From positions 77,701,626 to 77,765,625 of the forward strand of contig NC_088643.1 in assembly GCF_964019385.1 (NCBI RefSeq): a stretch of DNA of 64,000 nucleotides. The letters are read 5' to 3'. The DNA is from Sycon ciliatum. Lineage: Eukaryota; Porifera; Calcarea; Leucosolenida; Sycettidae. A program made the translations under genes and the position numbers. Below the pieces are notes generated by a model. It worked only from the letters and a program-made list of their open reading frames with translations. It was not told the origin of the DNA and did not search any database. How positions within the stretch are numbered: the stretch's first letter is position 1; the number at the start of each line of letters is the position of its first letter. Below, in pieces: positions 36,601 to 49,399 of this stretch.

Positions 36601-39172
36601 GTCCGAGCATTACACAGATTTGCATCAAAATCGGCAAAATAAGCCAGTTCCCGAGCATGTAATGAACCAGTTGGCCTACATCACTAGACTAGAGTAGTGA
36701 CTAGTGTAGCGTATCCCACCGCTGGCACCAATTCTGTAACGGGCCGCAGTCTCTCTCTGAGGCAAATGCAGACGGGTCTCAGTGAACACACTGTTAATAA
36801 TTATTAAACATGAACTCTGACTCTAACTCTAAACTGACATTACTGAAGGTTCTAACTGGTATCTCTAACTGGCCTTTCTAACTGTCGTTTCTAACTGAAC
36901 TGTAGTTTCTAACTGGCGTATAGAGAATTGTGAACAGCAGCTTTTATAGGCAGACAGCATACGTGCTGCAACAGCAATGGTCACGGCAAAGCTCAGCAGA
37001 GAGAAGAAGAAAGGTCAAAGTAGATGTGTGGGCTACAGTCATTGCACAAGGAATGCCATTTGATTCTATGCAGAAGAAGGAGCTGAATAACAGTGTGGGC
37101 AATGGGCGTAAAAGAGGCGGTTGAAAGTGCAGCAGTATTTCTTGGTCAATATGAAACATTGAACGCAGTGAGACTAGTTACTATGCATGTCATGGATCTG
37201 CAAGCACGGTACAGAGTTGCAAGTGCGGGGTACGGGTGCGGTGTAACACGCGTGACCAATACATTGAAAGTGATTCACGCTGCAGCTGTGTGATCACCAG
37301 CGTGCCAACGCTACACCTTCCTTCTTTAAACACAATCACGTCCTCGTGATTAGAGTCCGAGTAGCAGAACACGAAGTGACGAACACTGATAGAAGATCAT
37401 GGAGATGCGCAGACTAGACTGGGTGAGTAAGATTAGTTGATAGCCGGACTCCGACAATCGACTGAGATTAGAAGACACTGGAGGCATGCATGGTCGCGTC
37501 GGAATAACCTCGACGGAAGAAGATAGGCAGAATGGATGACGTGCATATACAGGTATGTATTCGTGAACAGCCTCGGTTGATATCCGGACGCAATGAGGAC
37601 AACTGACATTGAAGTACTGGCTGGAGCGCAGCAGTAGAACACAGGGCTGAGAGGTGGTGCGAACATAATCATTGAACATTATAGGAGATAGCGCATCATA
37701 CTGGTACAGCGTCAACCAGAATATGGCAAAATAATATCGGAAATGATAACGTTTCGAGTAGACAGAAGAAATGAACTGATAAAATCATAAAATAGCATCA
37801 CTCCAGGTTCACACGCTCTCACGGGGTCAAAAGGGGAAAGAACCGTCCTCCAAATGGGACTTGAAAACCACAGCACTCTTGCTGTACCACCATGGCGTTT
37901 GAGCCATAAAAATAGTTCACAGTTCCAAACTGAACTGGACAAAGGGCACTCTAACACACATTATCCCAGGTTAGTTAGGTAGACCGTGGCTCACCATGAT
38001 CGGACGCCTACCTAACTAAACTGGATTCACACACTCGCATAAAGGAAGACTGAAGAGAACAGGAAGACTGAAGGAAGACAGGAAAGAAAATGCCATATCG
38101 GGAATTAGCTTACATTGGACATGGAGCTTGATCGGGAGAGACGCTGTCCGTCATCATTTCGGGCTATGGGGAGACGTGGTGGGCGAAGGAGTAGCGGCGA
38201 CTGACGCATCAGGTTGGGGCATGCTGGTACCGGTTACACTAATAAAACAATTTACCACTGCCATCACTTCTGTAGCGCCGCTGCCATCAATGCAATACAG
38301 ATACTAGGTGGGTTCGAATCTAGCAATTATAAAATTGAACCACCGCTGCCACCATTTTTGTAGCGTATCCCACCGCTGGCACCAATTCTGTAACGGGCCG
38401 CAGTCTCTCTCTGAGGCAAATGCAGACGGGTCTCAGTGAACACACTGTTAATAATTATTAAACATGAACTCTGACTCTAACTCTAAACTGACATTACTGA
38501 AGGTTCTAACTGGTATCTCTAACTGGCCTTTCTAACTGTCGTTTCTAACTGAACTGTAGTTTCTAACTGGCGTATAGAGAATTGTGAACAGCAGCTTTTA
38601 TAGGCAGACAGCATACGTGCTGCAACAGCAATGGTCACGGCAAAGCTCAGCAGAGAGAAGAAGAAAGGTCAAAGTAGATGTGTGGGCTACAGTCATTGCA
38701 CAAGGAATGCCATTTGATTCTATGCAGAAGAAGGAGCTGAATAACAGTGTGGGCAATGGGCGTAAAAGAGGCGGTTGAAAGTGCAGCAGTATTTCTTGGT
38801 CAATATGAAACATTGAACGCAGTGAGACTAGTTACTATGCATGTCATGGATCTGCAAGCACGGTACAGAGTTGCAAGTGCGGGGTACGGGTGCGGTGTAA
38901 CACGCGTGACCAATACATTGAAAGTGATTCACGCTGCAGCTGTGTGATCACCAGCGTGCCAACGCTACAACTAGCACAAGACCGACAGCAAGCTAAAGTG
39001 CAGAATATGTTTGAGTGCTGCTTACCATCTCGGGTTGGATCGTACAGTGCCATTGCAGCTGAACCAGTCGCTAACAGCGCCTTTTCTGGACATGATGTGG
39101 GTATGTGCGTGGCATACAGCAGCGGCTCCACATCGATCGTTTGCTGCTCAGCTGTGCTCTGCACTGGTGTAG
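33206..39172 (-). CDS. COQ4: ubiquinone biosynthesis protein COQ4 (first exon not found)
   Basis: Exons in transcript order: 39172-39026, 36132-36036, 35863-35761, 35330-35209, 34092-33991, 33362-33206, with matching phases and the stop at 33206. About 242 residues are covered; human COQ4 has 265. Matched blocks: [95 protein letters not shown]. The zinc motif HDxxHx11E is complete (HDFIH ... E) and spans the 35209/34092 junction. COQ4 works on the matrix face of the inner mitochondrial membrane in the CoQ synthesis complex. The first seen exon starts in phase 1 after a strong acceptor (TTTCTACTTCTCCAG), so a leader exon with the targeting peptide must lie upstream, to the right. Introns carry an LTR element (36705-38969), a foldback element (34128-35028) and a CT/CA microsatellite. 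Confidence 0.9.
33428..33637. repeat. CT/CA compound microsatellite in a COQ4 intron
   Basis: Alternating (CT)n and (CA)n blocks with CCCCACTCTC spacers. Long Ser/Leu or Thr/His ORFs here are repeat artefacts. Confidence 0.95.
34128..35028. mobile_element. foldback transposon with TTAA target duplication, copy 2
   Basis: Same long palindrome as 5855-6722, inverted relative to it. TTAA flanks at 34128-34131 and 35025-35028. The left terminus is duplicated in tandem: the first 32 bases (TTAA, AGGGGAAG...) occur at 34128 and again at 34160. It sits in the COQ4 intron between 35208 and 34093. Confidence 0.8.
36705..37315 (-). repeat. LTR (3' LTR in element orientation)
   Basis: 611 bp, TG...CA, copy of 38359-38969. 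It contains a tandem-like series of TCTAACTG words at about 36848-36920. Confidence 0.9.
38359..38969 (-). repeat. LTR (5' LTR in element orientation)
   Basis: 611 bp copy of 36705-37315, followed by the ACTAG duplication. Confidence 0.9.
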
Positions 39173-39580
39173 CTGGAGAAGTAGAAACAAAGATTAAAAG
39201 AAAGAACAACACAATCACCTCTTGGGCTATTCTAGCAAGTACCTATCCTAAATTGCTTGCTGACTGATTAGCATCCTGGCAGCAAATGGTTTCCCCCTGC
39301 TGACCTCGTGTCAACCTCTTGTACTGCCGTTATCAGAGGAACGTGCAGTCGCCCATGCACACAATTACACACTCTCTTGGGTTACGGAAACTGTGGTAAA
39401 TCGTATCCCCACCAGGCGTGTGTGCCGGTGCCCTTCGAGCGGGGGGTTCCGGGGGACCTCCCCGGGAAATATTCCCAAAAATGAAGCAAAATCCTGCATT
39501 TTGAGCGAAAAGGGGGGGGGGGGGTTCCGGGCACCCAGGAACCCATACGGGGCACGCGCCTGCCTACAACCTCACTGTTA

Positions 39581-39993
39581 GGCTGTGTTTACATGAGGCG
39601 GTTCAGCCCGGGTCAAGTTTCAACCCGTCATGAACACAGATTGACTGGCACGTTTACATGACGCATTGCGCTTGACCCGGGTTGAAATTTCGCCCCGGGT
39701 TGATTTCAACCCTCACCTGGGGGGGGGGGGGGGGGGGTTGAAATCGAGAAATCGTACTACTGTACTTCTGTGTGTATCACTTGGCCAGGTTAGAACAGCA
39801 CTGCACAGGCGAATTTTGCGCGAAAGTATTCACGTGACTACACAGGACTCTAGAAGTGGACTTTTGGCGGCATATCAGTATTCGACCCGGGTCAACTGCC
39901 TTCATGTAAACACCCACCTATTTTGTCCATCGTACAGACGTTCAACCCGGGCTGAACTCGACCCGGGTTGAACATTCTCGTGTAAACACAGCC
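39581..39993. mobile_element. PIF/Harbinger-like MITE, family A copy 2
   Basis: Ends GGCTGTGTTTACATGAGG / CTCGTGTAAACACAGCC with TTA on both sides (39578-39580, 39994-39996). The interior matches the 8851-9560 copy without its nested insertion, plus a poly-G expansion at about 39719-39737. Confidence 0.8.
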
Positions 39994-39996
39994 TTA

Positions 39997-41045
39997 GGCG
40001 CCAATGTGGCTCTGAGATTTACGTTGTACTAGCCATTGCTATGGAAACAAAAATGGCAGTTTGTTTGCGACCTACATGGTCCACAAATTCACCCATTATG
40101 AATATACCCATTATGAATATACCCATTATGAATTTACCGTAGTTCTAAGAGCACCGTGCTGTACTTATGGTAACTACTGTCGTGGACACTGAAATCCGAT
40201 GGGATGACCGGCGTCGGCGTCCTTACTGCTTTTAGCGCTTGCATGTACTGTAGTTCTTGCATGTACTGTAGTCTGTAGTTCACGTACACACTGTAAAACT
40301 GGACCAGCAGTACTCGCGGCTGCAAGGTCTGCGCCCCGTGGCCGCTCGACTTCTCAACGGATTTCAATGACTGCAACAGTAGTTGGTAACTACTAAGTCT
40401 TGTATGCAAACTAACTATGACTGTGCAAGTACTGTTGACTATGCAGTAGACGACATATTGTATACATGCATTATCCCTCTGTCACCTCATCTCAACCTCT
40501 TGATCCAATCATTGAATAATTATGCTGCATTTTATTATGCTATCTTTTGACAAAAATTAATGCCTTTACAGAACATTTTCAAACTCACCATGGAACACCC
40601 TAGTCAGCTGAACTGGGGAACAGCGGAGTCCTGATGACACTAGTCGATTACACCTCAGCTGTGAGAGCATTGTGGCCATTCAAAATTCCAACAGCAAAAC
40701 AAAGCTTACGTAGTAATTCTGGGGCAGAAACGTAGATCTACGTGTACGTTGTGCATGTAGTCTGTAGTTCTACCAGCGAACTTTGAAGTTCACTAAAAAC
40801 GGCTACCAACTCAGACGGATGGACCTGAGCTCTGAAGTGATCGGGAAAGTGTTGGTACAATGAGGAAACTCATTCATTTGAGTCATTGGAAGGTGAGATT
40901 TACACTTGTGCTGATACCAGTCTGTTGTTTTTGTTTTTGTGTTTGGTCTGGTATGTATGCCGGCCAGCTAGATTTGATTTTTGAATGACTATGTAACTAC
41001 CGGTACCCTAGCCCTGTACATGTACCGCCTACCGCGGTACCGGTA
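39997..41045. other. region upstream of the known COQ4 exons, nothing confirmed
   Basis: The missing COQ4 first exon may be here or further right. It holds a triplicated CCCATTATGAATATA motif near 40090-40135 and a short ATGTACTGTAGTTCTTGC tandem at about 40243-40272. No gene was recognised. Confidence 0.35.
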
Positions 41046-41375
41046 TTACTTTTTTTGTTTCATGTATTGTTCAGCGTCATCATTCAATGCACGCGCTGCA
41101 GTGTCATGCTTCATGATGTCATCAGAATCGATGTAGCTACGTAGCTGAGTTGACTTCTCATTTTCTTTCCACAGTCCAAACTCACCCAAATACCATGAAT
41201 ATTTGCCAGAGCTCTTTCGATCAGCCAGACTGTTCGAAACACCGGCCGCTTGAAAAGAATCCCGTGACATCCTGCTGAAAGAACCCGAACTACTTGCTTT
41301 TCTCCTTTTGCTTGGCCTGGCTTTGGCTTTTGTCTTCACTTCAACAACGAGCCATTCCAGGGCGTCTATACTCTT
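41046..41375 (-). CDS. unassigned ORF, possible terminal exon
   Basis: An open frame on the minus strand between a stop at 41376-41378 and the TAA at 41046-41048. It lacks an early ATG, so it would be an internal-to-terminal exon. The product is basic at first (EVKTKAKARPSKRRKASSS), then SGKYSWYLGEFGLWKENEK and an acidic/Lys tail. It does not look like repeat-derived sequence, but I recognise no family and the acceptor (AGTATAG) is weak. Confidence 0.3.
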   Translation of the reverse strand, partial: KSIDALEWLVVEVKTKAKARPSKRRKASSSGSFSRMSRDSFQAAGVSNSLADRKSSGKYSWYLGEFGLWKENEKSTQLRSYIDSDDIMKHDTAARALNDDAEQYMKQKK

Positions 41376-42557
41376 TTATGAATTTTTTGAATCTTGTGTT
41401 GTACTTCATTTCCACACTCTGGTTTGTCCAAGTACTTCGAAGTGCGCCAAGCCGCAGACACCACGTGCCACGTTATTTTGTTGAATTAATTTGTTAGCAC
41501 GGGCTGGACCTCGACCGTGGTTGGCCCTATTTTGAGGTAACGATCAAGGTCCACTGAACTGAGCAAGGGGCGGACAACAGCTCCTGATTTGCTGTGGATT
41601 GACGCACGTCTAAAAGAGGTACGTATTGCAGGTTTTGCATGCAGCAACACCAGATCACTAATCCTGAATATGCATTACCACAAAAGTTGCATAGCACAAT
41701 TAGTACACTGTCTGTGGACAAGCCTTAGTGGCCAAGCTACGCTCCGCCCAAGCACTGCAGTACTGCCGAAGTCCTCTGTAGTGCATCTGCTGAAAATCTC
41801 TTCCAATTTGTAGTTCTGTTCATAACCATGATAACTATTAGTACAAAGTCAGATGTTGCTTATCCCTATCTTACCTGGACAGTGCCCTACCAATATGGAC
41901 ACTGGGGATCACCTGTGGCCCCTTCGTGCTACACTGCAGCTCTCCCTACCCGACATTTTGATAGTCCGTTGCAAGCAGAACATCACAAAAGACACCAATC
42001 TCCAATACAGGGAAACTAGCACGATGACAACAGCGGATAGAAGCACCTACTACTAGTATGTGTAGATACATAAACCTGGTATCTATGGTACTCATTATTA
42101 TTATTATTATTATTATTGCAAATAACGCTGAGTAATTACACGAATGCATAAAAACCAGCATTTGCTTCCGGGAAGGATTCACAAAAATAAAATAAAAACA
42201 CCACAAGCGTATCGGTAAATTAATAAAGCCGATAATCGTCGGTAGAACCTCAGGATCGCTGGTGAAATTAGCTGAAAATCCGGCGCCAATGTTCTCTTAC
42301 TATTGTGGCTAATACTCTCTTTATTGTACATGACTGTACTCAATCTATCCTTATTGACTTAATATTCACACACCAAGCTACAAATTGATACGTTAAGGGT
42401 TATGCTCAAATATTGCTCATCATTAGCTAAAAGACACAAAGTGCTTTGTGAGGTGCAGCATTGTCCGCTTGAAGCACCCAGTCTTGCCCGGAGAACCCCG
42501 TGGTGCTCGGTACGGCTTCCAGCTGAATATCGTTGCCGAAGATTTGTGCGTTCCAGG

Positions 42558-42648
42558 TGTCAGCGAATGTCCCGACAGTGGTGATAATGTCAGCGAATGT
42601 CCCGACAGTGGTGATAATGTCAGCGAATGTCCCGACAGTGGTGATAAT
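42558..42648. repeat. 30-bp minisatellite, three units
   Basis: Three head-to-tail copies of a unit beginning TCAGCGAATGTCCCGACAGT with no differences seen. Confidence 0.9.
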
Positions 42649-42705
42649 GGAGATCGCTGGATACGGGTACTGCTCTGCTACTCCACATGGCCACCCATAG
42701 GAAAC

Positions 42706-42708
<3 letters not shown>

Positions 42709-42786
<78 letters not shown>
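42709..42786. repeat. (GT)n microsatellite
   Basis: About 38 GT units with one A interruption. Confidence 0.95.
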
Positions 42787-43391
42787 ATGCCAGCTAGTTC
42801 GGTTGGTGGGTACACGCATGCCTGATTGTGTTGGGTCTGTTGCCAACGGGCTCGGCTGCTTGAAGGTGTAATGTTGTACCTGCCACCCTTGCTGGTTCCA
42901 GGGTTCATATACTTTCTATTTGAAGTATACATACCTGTTAACCATGGTCTGCTTCTGGCTAGATTAACTCTTGTGTAATCAACGGTGCTACTGAAGGTTA
43001 CATCAGATCGACTCTGATTTAGCCACCCACACTAGTAGTCACTGGGGGCAGGGGTAACTGCAGTTGGATCCCGGGACGGATACCCTGATGCCGTCAATCC
43101 TTTTTCTGCACCTTGTCCTCACCCACTTACTGAGTTGTGGTGAGCCCATAAGTGGGATCATTTTCAAGTCCACCCAGAGTTTTGGGGATTTCAGGAGGTG
43201 TCGGCCGTTGGGCGGTTCAATAGCCAATTGAGTCATCTTTCCAAGATTCCTCTTGAGTCTCTCTCCCCTCTCCCGGGGAGACCCACGAGACCAGTTTTGG
43301 CAGTGAGCAACAAGTACAAGTGTGTGTGTGTGTGCACGCGTGTGCATGTATATTCATGTGTATCTCTTACCCGGACGTAGGTTACGCAAGA

Positions 43392-44381
43392 ATGAGCTAC
43401 CCAAGCTATCCCGGTGGTGCCGGCGGCTACCCAGCTCAGCCCGGCGGTGGCTATCCGCCCGCTGGTACCGGTGGCTACCCAACTCAGCAGCCACAGCCTG
43501 GCTATCCATCACAGCCCGGCTACCCAGCACCAGGTGGTGGTGCTCCAGGTGGCTATCCAGGTCAACCTGCCCCGTATCCTTCGGTAAGATGTTTTGGAAA
43601 ATAATGACTGCTACACCTGTAATACATGATCATGCTATGTCCATCCGGCTTTTTTTAATTTGTTGTTGTGAATGCACTGCCGGTCCAGTGCTCTTGTTGA
43701 TACATGTAGGTATGTACTTGTGCATGTGTATACGTGTGTGTGTGTGGGGGGGGGGGGGGGGGGGGTGGGTGGGTGTGGGGGGTGTAAGCGCATGCACGCA
43801 TGTGGGTGTGGGTGCACATCCAGTGCATTTGCAGGTTTGCGTGCTTCTCTTGCAACGGGCGTATACATGGTACATGGTGCGTGCGTGCGTGGACGTGCAT
43901 ACATGTGTGGTCCTTGGTACTTGTGCCAGCTCATGTGTTATGTTCTGTGGTAGATGACATGTGTTGCGTTCTCTGGTACATGAATGAGTGTTATGTACAT
44001 GCCATTGTACTGTTCTTATGATTGTATTGTACAAGTATTCAATAGTGGTGAGTGTAACTGTTGCGCAATGTTTCTACATGATTGTTTCATCTTTGCAGAC
44101 TGTTGCTATGCTATTGTTTTCATACCCACCACTATTCTAGCAATACACTAACCCTAATCCCTGCTACCCTGGAGCTAACGTACCACCGTATCCAGTAAGA
44201 CCATGAACAGGGTACTGTCGCCTTTGATCTTGTCTGTTTCCTTTGTACACCGTACATTGTATGGATGTGGTATTTGCAGGCGTGTGTGTGTGTGTTTGGA
44301 AAGGGGGGGGGGGGGGTATGTGCACGTGTGTGTGTGTGTGTATGTGCATGGCGTGTGTGTGTGTGTGTGTGTATGTGCATG

Positions 44382-44447
<66 letters not shown>

Positions 44448-45737
44448 ATGTGTGTGGGGGTGGGGGTGGGTGTCAGAAGCAGTGACAGGTGTACTGTACA
44501 CACTGTTTGTCTGTGTAAACTGATGCCGTTCTTCTACTTGTGTGGAAGCCTCGGTTGTCAATGTTGAGGAAATAGAGAAGGGTTACAGTCGACTCCTTGT
44601 GACCTTGATATCACGAACGCCATTGTGCAGGAGAATTAGTTCTTTATAACAGAAAAGCGCTCACAGCAACACGTCATGACAGATGATTATGTGGCCCATG
44701 ACTGCATGAGTGCACTTGGTGTTCATGCAGGCCTACAGGATATGGTTCGTTATAAACGAAAACTGTTCGCTATAAAGGGTCGATTTTGTATGTGTTCAGA
44801 TAGGGATATGGATAATGGTTTGCTATATCAAGAAATTCACTCTATGCAAGTTTGATATAAGTGCGAGTGTACTTTTCACCAGAATGCAGAGCTTCACACA
44901 AAGCTCAAGCGCCGATACGTAGCCTGTGAATTCTGCCAATCCAGTTTGCATTTATGTTCAGCAACCAATCATCAGCCAACAGTGAAGGAGATTGAAAGCA
45001 GCGCAGGTATATACATGACATGTATTGAAGTATGCAATGGAGCTAAGCAGAGGAGTGGGAGGGGTCGATCCAGTGCTAATTTGAAACATGTGGCTAGTGC
45101 TATAGTTCATGACTCAACACCTCAGTGTGCTGGGTGCATAGGGTAAATATTTTTACAAGTAGAGGTAAATTAATAATTATGAACGCGGCAATCAAGTTGT
45201 CATTAAATGCATCATGCGTAATGTACATTACGTGTAAAATAAATTACTAAAAATAAAATAAGTTGGCCGGATTCGCGGCCACATCACCACGTATTGAGGA
45301 ACACATCAAGCAAAGGCGTTCCTATTGGCGGGCTACCACTTCGCTCATATATCCTCAGTGTCGAATGCAGACGTCACAAGTGAGTAAGGGGAGAGGGGAT
45401 ACGTCTCAAACAAGGGGGCGTGTAATAGTCCTATAACCCCGTAAATCGCATCCTTGTTACCCTCACTCCCAGCTAGTGAGTACCCAGTTCACCGTGGGCA
45501 TCGGCACAGTCTGTTGCATGTAAAGTGGTACTCGCCCGCGTCACCGCGATCGAGAGAGCACAAAACACACTCCCTGTTACCAGCGCAGGTTTTGAACTTG
45601 GAACCTCATGATTCGCAGACAAACCTACAAGCCAATCGGCTATTCGCGTTGGTACAACTTGCATATTAGGCATTGCTGCGCTTATATTTTGTGTGCATGT
45701 GCTTGTAATAGGCGGCTGTAAAGCAACTTGAGTAGGC

Positions 45738-45816
<79 letters not shown>

Positions 45817-46218
45817 TATGTGTGTGTGTGTGTGTGCGCGCGCTTCAAATACAGTAAAATCTGTAACTAAAGACCACCGTGACTAGCGACCAGCCTGGCA
45901 CTACAGACCACTTCGCCAGGCACCGACGGCCTCACATTCATATATGGTTGTGCCGTGCAAACCTCTAACTAAGGACCACCTGCCACTAAAGACCGCTTTC
46001 TCTGGTCCCAATGGGTGGTTGTTAGTTACAGGTTTTACTGTACAAGTATATATTGTAGGGTGTGGAATGTATGTATGACAGGAACGACAAGATGCAGACA
46101 AGAGAAACATACAGATATTCAGGCATACAAACTTCATATGCCAGTTTCACTACAAGAAGCTGTAGGAGCAGTTTTTTTTACACATCATCTTTGAAGTAGC
46201 AAGAAAGCCAATGAAAAA

Positions 46219-46265
<47 letters not shown>

Positions 46266-48445
46266 CTAAATCTGCGGACAGCATGCTGTTTCGTTCTTTG
46301 TGAACTCATCAGCGCAGCACAGAGAAAATGAGGCTGAACCTGATAGCAATGAAAATATAATTTCCAAATCCAGATTTAATCCAGGCCCGAACGTACCTTG
46401 CCAAAGTGCTCAAACTGACAAATCAGTGACCTCTGCGTAATGCAAACAGCAAAGGCACTACCTCAATCTCTCGATCTTTCGATCTCTCTCTCTCTCGAAA
46501 ATTGCCATCTTCCCTTTCTTGCATCTCTCTTGGCTCAACATTGAATGTACCCTGTCACAGTCTTCACACCCTACCCACAGACCATCATAATAATTATTGC
46601 AACTTGCAAGAATGAGATATTATCACATTCTTGCAAGTTGCGATACATGTTCGTATGGATGAATCTTCCCCGACCATCAGCATGTACATTATACCTGAAC
46701 TCGGTTTCACTAGTTTTTAACAGTCCTCTTCTTGTCCTTTGTTTGTGTGTTTCACCTGACAGTCTGCTCCACCTGCGGCCCATGCCGCTCCGATTGGATT
46801 TGCAGGTGCTGCAGCTGCAGTAACTGCTTTCCGTGCACCACCGGCAGGAGGTTCAGCCCCGTACCCCGGTCAGCCGGCAGCAGGCGGATACCCGCCATCA
46901 GGTTCAGCGCCGTACCCTGGTGGCCCTGGCGGTGCACCAATGCCCTCTGCTGGAGGTGCTCCGTATCCGGGCGCTCCTCCTCCCGCCGCCGCCCCATACC
47001 CTGGAGGTGCCCCACCACCACATGGAGGGGCAGCACCAGCGCCCTACCCATCTGGACCAGGTGGTCCACCAGCAGCCCATGCCCCGTATCCGGGCGCCGG
47101 ACCCCCTGCGGGCAGTGCCCCGTATCCGGGTGCACCCGCCCCAGCTTCCAGCCCATACCCATCTAGCGGTGGCCCGCCCCAGCCTGGAAGTGGCGGCGCA
47201 CCGCCATACGGTGCACCTGTAGCACAACCTGCAGCTGTTCCCTCAGCTCAGCCTCCCACTGCTGCCATGGCTGGAATGAGTGTAGGGCGTCCAGCTGCTC
47301 CTGCAGCTCAGCCTCAGGTAAGAATAGACATGGTATAACTCAATTCATGTTGGAATTCACGTTTGTGAGGCGCTGTGTGTGGTACTGTGCACTCATGGGC
47401 TTGACAGCACATCAGAATAAACCCAACGACTTTTGTATTCCTCACTAGTTTGAGGGAAAGACACAAACGGGAAAAGTCTGAAGAAGAAAACACTTTTGTA
47501 TTTTTAAGTTTTAACCATGGGTTGACCATTTCCCATGGTGAATTGTTGAATTGCTGCTGTTGATTACAGTCTGACATCATGATTGGACTGTGATTGGTTT
47601 GTGCGGTGATAGTGTTGCCAATGGTGTAGTAACTCGTAACTGTCCAACTTGCCATCCCATTGTTACCGCTATCTCTGTCAAGGCTGGTCCCCGACGGCGG
47701 CCATCTGTCAAGGCTGCATCGAATTTCAGCAAAGAAGAGGATGCGCAGACTCTCCGCAAGGCAATGAAGGGATTTGGTAAGGCTGGTGCGCTGCAGTCAT
47801 TCAATGTGTTCTTTTCTAAACTCGACGGGCCTGATTTGGTGCTTGGTGTGCATGTGAGGAATACATACGTACCCCCGCCCGAATGGCAATCCCTTGGCAA
47901 GACAGGACATGTGAATTCCCTTGACTTTTTTTGGCTAGAAATCCTTGACGAATTTGCTGAAGTACTCAGCAGATCCGACGAACAGATTGTGGTCCACCGC
48001 GAACTTCACAGAATAAATTGTGCCTCAGCAGCTTCGTTTTTCGTGCACAAGTGTGGTCTTCTTGTGGCCTGGGAAATTCCAGGCTGGATGGCCACATCAC
48101 ACAGTGCCTTTGAGTGCTTGTTAGTATCCATGTACCACTTGATTTCATGAAAGCCACCTCCAGAAATGTTCACATTGATTGGCACACAAGGTAGAAGACG
48201 ACGTTTGGTCCATTTCTGCTCTCCTTCATGTGCAACTTCGTCTATCAGAACTTTTGCGTCAAATCTCTGATCTTCGATAGCGTGTTCGCTTCTGGAAGTT
48301 TGCTTGAAACCCCGCTAGGTCTGGATCGATAAAATTATATTGAGATTAGTTGATTTCCCGGAATTTCCCTTGTAAACCAAGGAGGGGGGGGGGGAGGGGG
48401 GGAGAAGAACGTGGCTGTTGCACATTGACAAGATGCATTCTGATT

Positions 48446-48506
<61 letters not shown>

Positions 48507-49335
48507 GTCTGCCTATAGGTTGCGATGAGAAGGCTATTATCATGACACTGAGCCGGCGGTCGGTGGCTCAGCGAGTTGAGATTCGCAATCACTTCAAAAC
48601 CATGTTTGGCAAGGTGAGCATAGCCTGCTGGTTTCTTGTCTGTATGCACTATGCAGACTTGGGGTGTGCAGACTCCACTGCGTGTAGTGTCTATCACTGT
48701 ACTGTTTCCTCTCTTTTCTTAGCCAATTGCCACAAGGACTGTTTTTGTTGTTGTTGCTTTGCTGCTTCTGCTGTTTTTTTCTTTTCAATTCCCCATCAAC
48801 ACTACCTCCTGTCTTGTTATCAATGCAACAGTCTTCACAGAATTTTTGACCAAGACACACGTGATCAGCTTCCATTGTTACCGTTGTAGTTGTTATTGTA
48901 CATGTATGCCGGGCAGCAGAGTCTGTACGTTTGTGTTTGTTTGGATGGTAATTATCCAGGACCTCATGAAGGAGATTGAGAGTGAGTTGCACGGTCACTT
49001 GGAGGCGGCTGTTCTGGCGTTGCTGCGCGATCCCACCGAGTATGACTGCTTCTCTCTCTACTATGCTATGAAGGTAGGTGGTGCCAACTCACTGTCCAGT
49101 CTGAATCTGAGTGTTGGAACTGCACACTATATTGCTTGATACCACACTGTGGAAAGTTCTCTTTCTCTACTTCCTAGTCTGCTATTAGCTGTCTTAGCCT
49201 AAGCAGTGGCTGCTCTCCTGATTCCTGATTTCTCCATTGTGCCAAATGTGCGTTAAAACTAAAATCATAATGATTTCTGTGTGCGTGCATGCGTATACAT
49301 GGTACATGATGTGTGGGTGTGTATGTGTATCTCTA

Positions 49336-49399
<64 letters not shown>

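Larger units (their letters stand above)
36705..38969 (-). mobile_element. complete non-autonomous LTR retrotransposon in a COQ4 intron
   Basis: Two 611-bp LTRs (TGTAGCG...CGCTACA) with no difference noticed by eye flank 1043 bp of non-coding DNA. ACTAG is duplicated on both sides (36700-36704, 38970-38974). On the minus strand the internal region begins near TGGTGGCAGCGGTGG, a plausible primer site four bases after the LTR, and ends in a purine tract AAAGAAGGAAGG just before the other LTR. These fix the orientation. No gag or pol frame is present, so it must borrow proteins from a full-length relative. Matching LTRs and a perfect target duplication indicate a recent insertion. Confidence 0.9.
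41400..43391. other. intergenic region upstream of the annexin
   Basis: Contains a 30-bp minisatellite (42558-42648), a (GT)n array, an (ATT)n run near 42095 and no recognised gene. The annexin promoter and any non-coding exon should lie at its right end. Confidence 0.4.

Noticed and set aside
37350-37957. ORFs up to 121 codons inside the COQ4 intronic LTR element, considered as gag or pol
   Set aside because: No zinc knuckle, protease, RT or integrase motif in any frame; overlapping frames are equally open.
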